DNA of 16,034 nucleotides, taken from positions 1 to 16,034 of the forward strand of contig USES01000022.1 in NCBI GenBank assembly GCA_900553785.1. Direction: 5' to 3'. Below, piece after piece: positions 14,553-16,034 of the stretch. Source of the DNA: an uncultured Clostridium sp. (GTDB taxonomy: Bacteria > Bacillota > Clostridia > TANB77 > CAG-465). The notes under the pieces were generated by a model. That model searched no databases. It was not told the origin of the DNA and saw nothing but the letters and a program-made list of their open reading frames with translations. How positions within the stretch are numbered: the stretch's first letter is position 1; the number at the start of each line of letters is the position of its first letter. A program made the position numbers and the translations under genes.

Positions 14553-15726
14553 CCTCACTTTTTTTAATATATACTCTAGGTATATTACTTGCTACTGTAG
14601 TTACAACTATATATCTATTTACTCCTAAATAGTCCGCAACATATTTAGCATCTGCCATGCCACCAATTATTGTTACAGTGTCGCCTACCTTTACAGTGTT
14701 ATCTACTGCTACACTCAACATACACATATTAACTGTTCCTACTATTTTATATAGCTTTCCATTTATATCCACACATCTGCCGGTATTTTTAACACTTACT
14801 CCATCAGCGTATCCTACAGGAATTGTTGCAACCAGAATATCTGAAGGTGCTCTATATCCATCACCATATCCAACTATTTCGCCCTTTTTAACTTCTTTAA
14901 TTTGTAACACTTCACTTTTTAGTGAAAATGCTGGTGTTACTTTAGGCACATCATCAAATATGCAATAAGATAAACCTAATTTTTTCCTTTCTCTAGCAAG
15001 TAAATATTGTCTTATTTTTCCTTTTAAAGAACTTGCCTTGGCAGAAAAATTATTTACATATCCATACATAGAAATACCAAGTCTTATTCCATTAGTCTCT
15101 GGTATTTTTTTATGATTTATAACATTTTGTCCCCTTGCAAAATGTACTATTTTAATCTTGCTTAAGTCTATATTTTTAGTTAATTCACGAAAACGTTTTA
15201 ATTGTGTATCCCATTCTTTATCATAAACACCCAAAGTGCCAAAATGAGAATATATCCCCTCTAACTCTATATTTTCTTTGGCAAGTAGAAAATTGTATGC
15301 CTGGGTTACGTGCGCCTCTTCCTTAAGACCTAACCTATTCATCCCAGTATCCAGCTTTATATGAACTTTAAGTTTTTTATCCAAATCCATTTCTAATAAC
15401 TTTTGTATATACTCATATGAATGCAGTGTAACACTAACATTATTTGCTTGTGCAACACTTAAGTCACAAAAATCTATTGGCTCTAGGCAAAGTATTGGTG
15501 TAGAACTATCATATTTTCTTACCTCTAAAGCTTCTTCTAGTGAAGAAACAGCAAGATAGTTTATACCAGCTTCAACAATATACTTTACCACTTCCATGCC
15601 ATGTCCATAAGCATTTCCCTTTACAACCCCTATATAGTATTCATACTCGTTATATTTTTCAATGATGTTTTTAACGTTACTTTTTAGGGCATCAACATCT
15701 ACTTCAACATATGTTTTTCTATACAT
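14545..15726 (-). CDS. alr: Alanine-racemase-family PLP enzyme, divergent
   Basis: A fold-type III PLP racemase of 393 residues, expected to interconvert L- and D-amino acids. The PLP lysine is K36 in VVKGNAYGHG. Other family motifs are IKLDTGMNRLG (about 123-133), GIRLGISMYG (213-222) and the catalytic tyrosine Y306 in IPVGYADG. Several usual positions differ: the phosphate-contacting Asn-Ser reads Gly-Gln (about 199-200), the CMD motif reads CML (335-337), and the C-terminal RVPRVY reads NIPRVY. A basic stretch of some 25-30 extra residues lies at about 225-258. The substrate may therefore not be alanine. ATG 15726 has GAGGA and a clear promoter upstream. It overlaps the ATP-grasp gene, whose D-amino acid substrate it may supply. 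Confidence 0.9.
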   Translation of the reverse strand: MYRKTYVEVDVDALKSNVKNIIEKYNEYEYYIGVVKGNAYGHGMEVVKYIVEAGINYLAVSSLEEALEVRKYDSSTPILCLEPIDFCDLSVAQANNVSVTLHSYEYIQKLLEMDLDKKLKVHIKLDTGMNRLGLKEEAHVTQAYNFLLAKENIELEGIYSHFGTLGVYDKEWDTQLKRFRELTKNIDLSKIKIVHFARGQNVINHKKIPETNGIRLGISMYGYVNNFSAKASSLKGKIRQYLLARERKKLGLSYCIFDDVPKVTPAFSLKSEVLQIKEVKKGEIVGYGDGYRAPSDILVATIPVGYADGVSVKNTGRCVDINGKLYKIVGTVNMCMLSVAVDNTVKVGDTVTIIGGMADAKYVADYLGVNRYIVVTTVASNIPRVYIKKSEDE

Positions 15727-15751
15727 AATATATCCTCACAATTTTAGAAAT

Positions 15752-15780
15752 ATTTTATCATAGGAATGAAAAATAGTCAA
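15752..15780 (-). promoter_or_regulatory. Sigma-A type promoter of the racemase/ligase operon
   Basis: The -35 is TTGACT (15775-15780) and the -10 is TAAAAT (15752-15757), spaced 17 bp on the minus strand. Start near 15745, giving a leader of about 19 nt with GAGGA before the racemase ATG. Confidence 0.8.
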
Positions 15781-15883
15781 TTTCAAGATAAAGATATATG
15801 CAATTCATACATCTATTTACACCAACACAAATATTTTTGCCACAGACTGTCGATGACTTGTTTCATAAATATCTTAAAATATG

Positions 15884-15912
15884 TTGACAGCTAAAAACAT
15901 AAATTATACAAT
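15884..15912 (+). promoter_or_regulatory. Sigma-A type promoter of the right-edge plus-strand gene
   Basis: The -35 is TTGACA (15884-15889) and the -10 is TACAAT (15907-15912), spaced exactly 17 bp. Start near 15919 gives a 5' leader of about 113 nt with no strong hairpin, unusually long for this window. Confidence 0.75.
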
Positions 15913-16015
15913 AATTAAAGTTTTAATCTAAAATTTGATTTCAAATACATTTATTTTATATATTTTTTTATTCCATATCTTTATTCAAAGATTATTTTAA
16001 TTCAAATTAACTTTC

Positions 16016-16034
16016 AGGAGGTAAATTTTAAATG
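16016..16034 (+). CDS. Start of a plus-strand coding sequence (only the ATG is in the window)
   Basis: A full AGGAGGT ribosome-binding site (16016-16022) is followed after nine bases by ATG at 16032-16034, the last bases of the window. With the promoter upstream this marks a real gene transcribed away from the racemase operon. The product cannot be known from this window. Confidence 0.7.

Larger units (their letters stand above)
15727..16031. other. Divergent intergenic region between the racemase operon and the right-edge gene
   Basis: 305 bp, very AT-rich. It holds the racemase ribosome-binding site and promoter on the left and a plus-strand promoter plus ribosome-binding site on the right. 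The central part (about 15781-15880) shows nothing I can name: no RNA gene, no repeat and no convincing operator. Confidence 0.7.

Noticed and set aside
1..16034. tRNA or rRNA genes, CRISPR arrays, insertion sequences, phage or plasmid genes
   Set aside because: I looked on both strands and saw no cloverleaf, no regularly spaced repeats, and no transposase, integrase or replication-initiator sequence.

Overview
The window is AT-rich and comes from a low-GC, endospore-forming member of the Firmicutes, most probably an uncultured or gut-type Clostridia. The evidence is a Gram-positive-type PolC, the sporulation set spoIID-spoIIQ-spoIIID next to an MreB/Mbl actin, an intact clostridial-style LytM zinc site in SpoIIQ, a type I dockerin, and strong AGGAGG ribosome-binding sites. 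I cannot name the genus from the sequence alone. Every recognised gene lies on the minus strand, so the biological order runs from right to left. The one exception is a plus-strand gene whose ATG is the last three bases of the window.

Right part (16034 to 12703): a 305-bp divergent intergenic region carries two good sigma-A promoters facing away from each other. Leftward, it drives a tightly packed set: a divergent alanine-racemase-family enzyme, an ATP-grasp ligase resembling the D-aspartate ligase of Enterococcus faecium peptidoglycan crossbridge synthesis, and a small anchored extracytoplasmic protein with IseA-like (DL-endopeptidase inhibitor) features. Together these look like a cell-wall modification module: make a D-amino acid, attach it, and modulate a hydrolase. 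This is the least conventional gene set in the window.

Middle part (12643 to 9301): spoIID, spoIIQ and spoIIID form the conserved engulfment and mother-cell cluster. spoIIID ends in a clear terminator. The MreB/Mbl-family gene then starts from a textbook promoter (TTGACA, 17 bp, TATAAT) overlaid by a perfect 9-bp inverted repeat, which looks like an operator.

Left part (9264 to 1): rpsB-tsf have their own promoter, a structured leader and a strong terminator. A monocistronic gene for a pilin-like protein fused to a dockerin follows, again with its own promoter and terminator. Then comes frr-cdsA-rseP-polC. This is a stripped version of the common order rpsB-tsf-pyrH-frr-uppS-cdsA-dxr-rseP-proS-polC: pyrH, uppS, dxr and proS are absent, and the pilin-dockerin cassette sits where pyrH is expected. 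The polC gene runs off the left edge, with an estimated 115 C-terminal residues missing.

The regulatory sequence has one notable repeated design. Both the pilin-dockerin promoter and the frr promoter take their -35 hexamer from the terminator of the preceding gene, so the transcription units are packed with almost no spacer. I saw no rRNA, tRNA, CRISPR array, insertion sequence or prophage gene.
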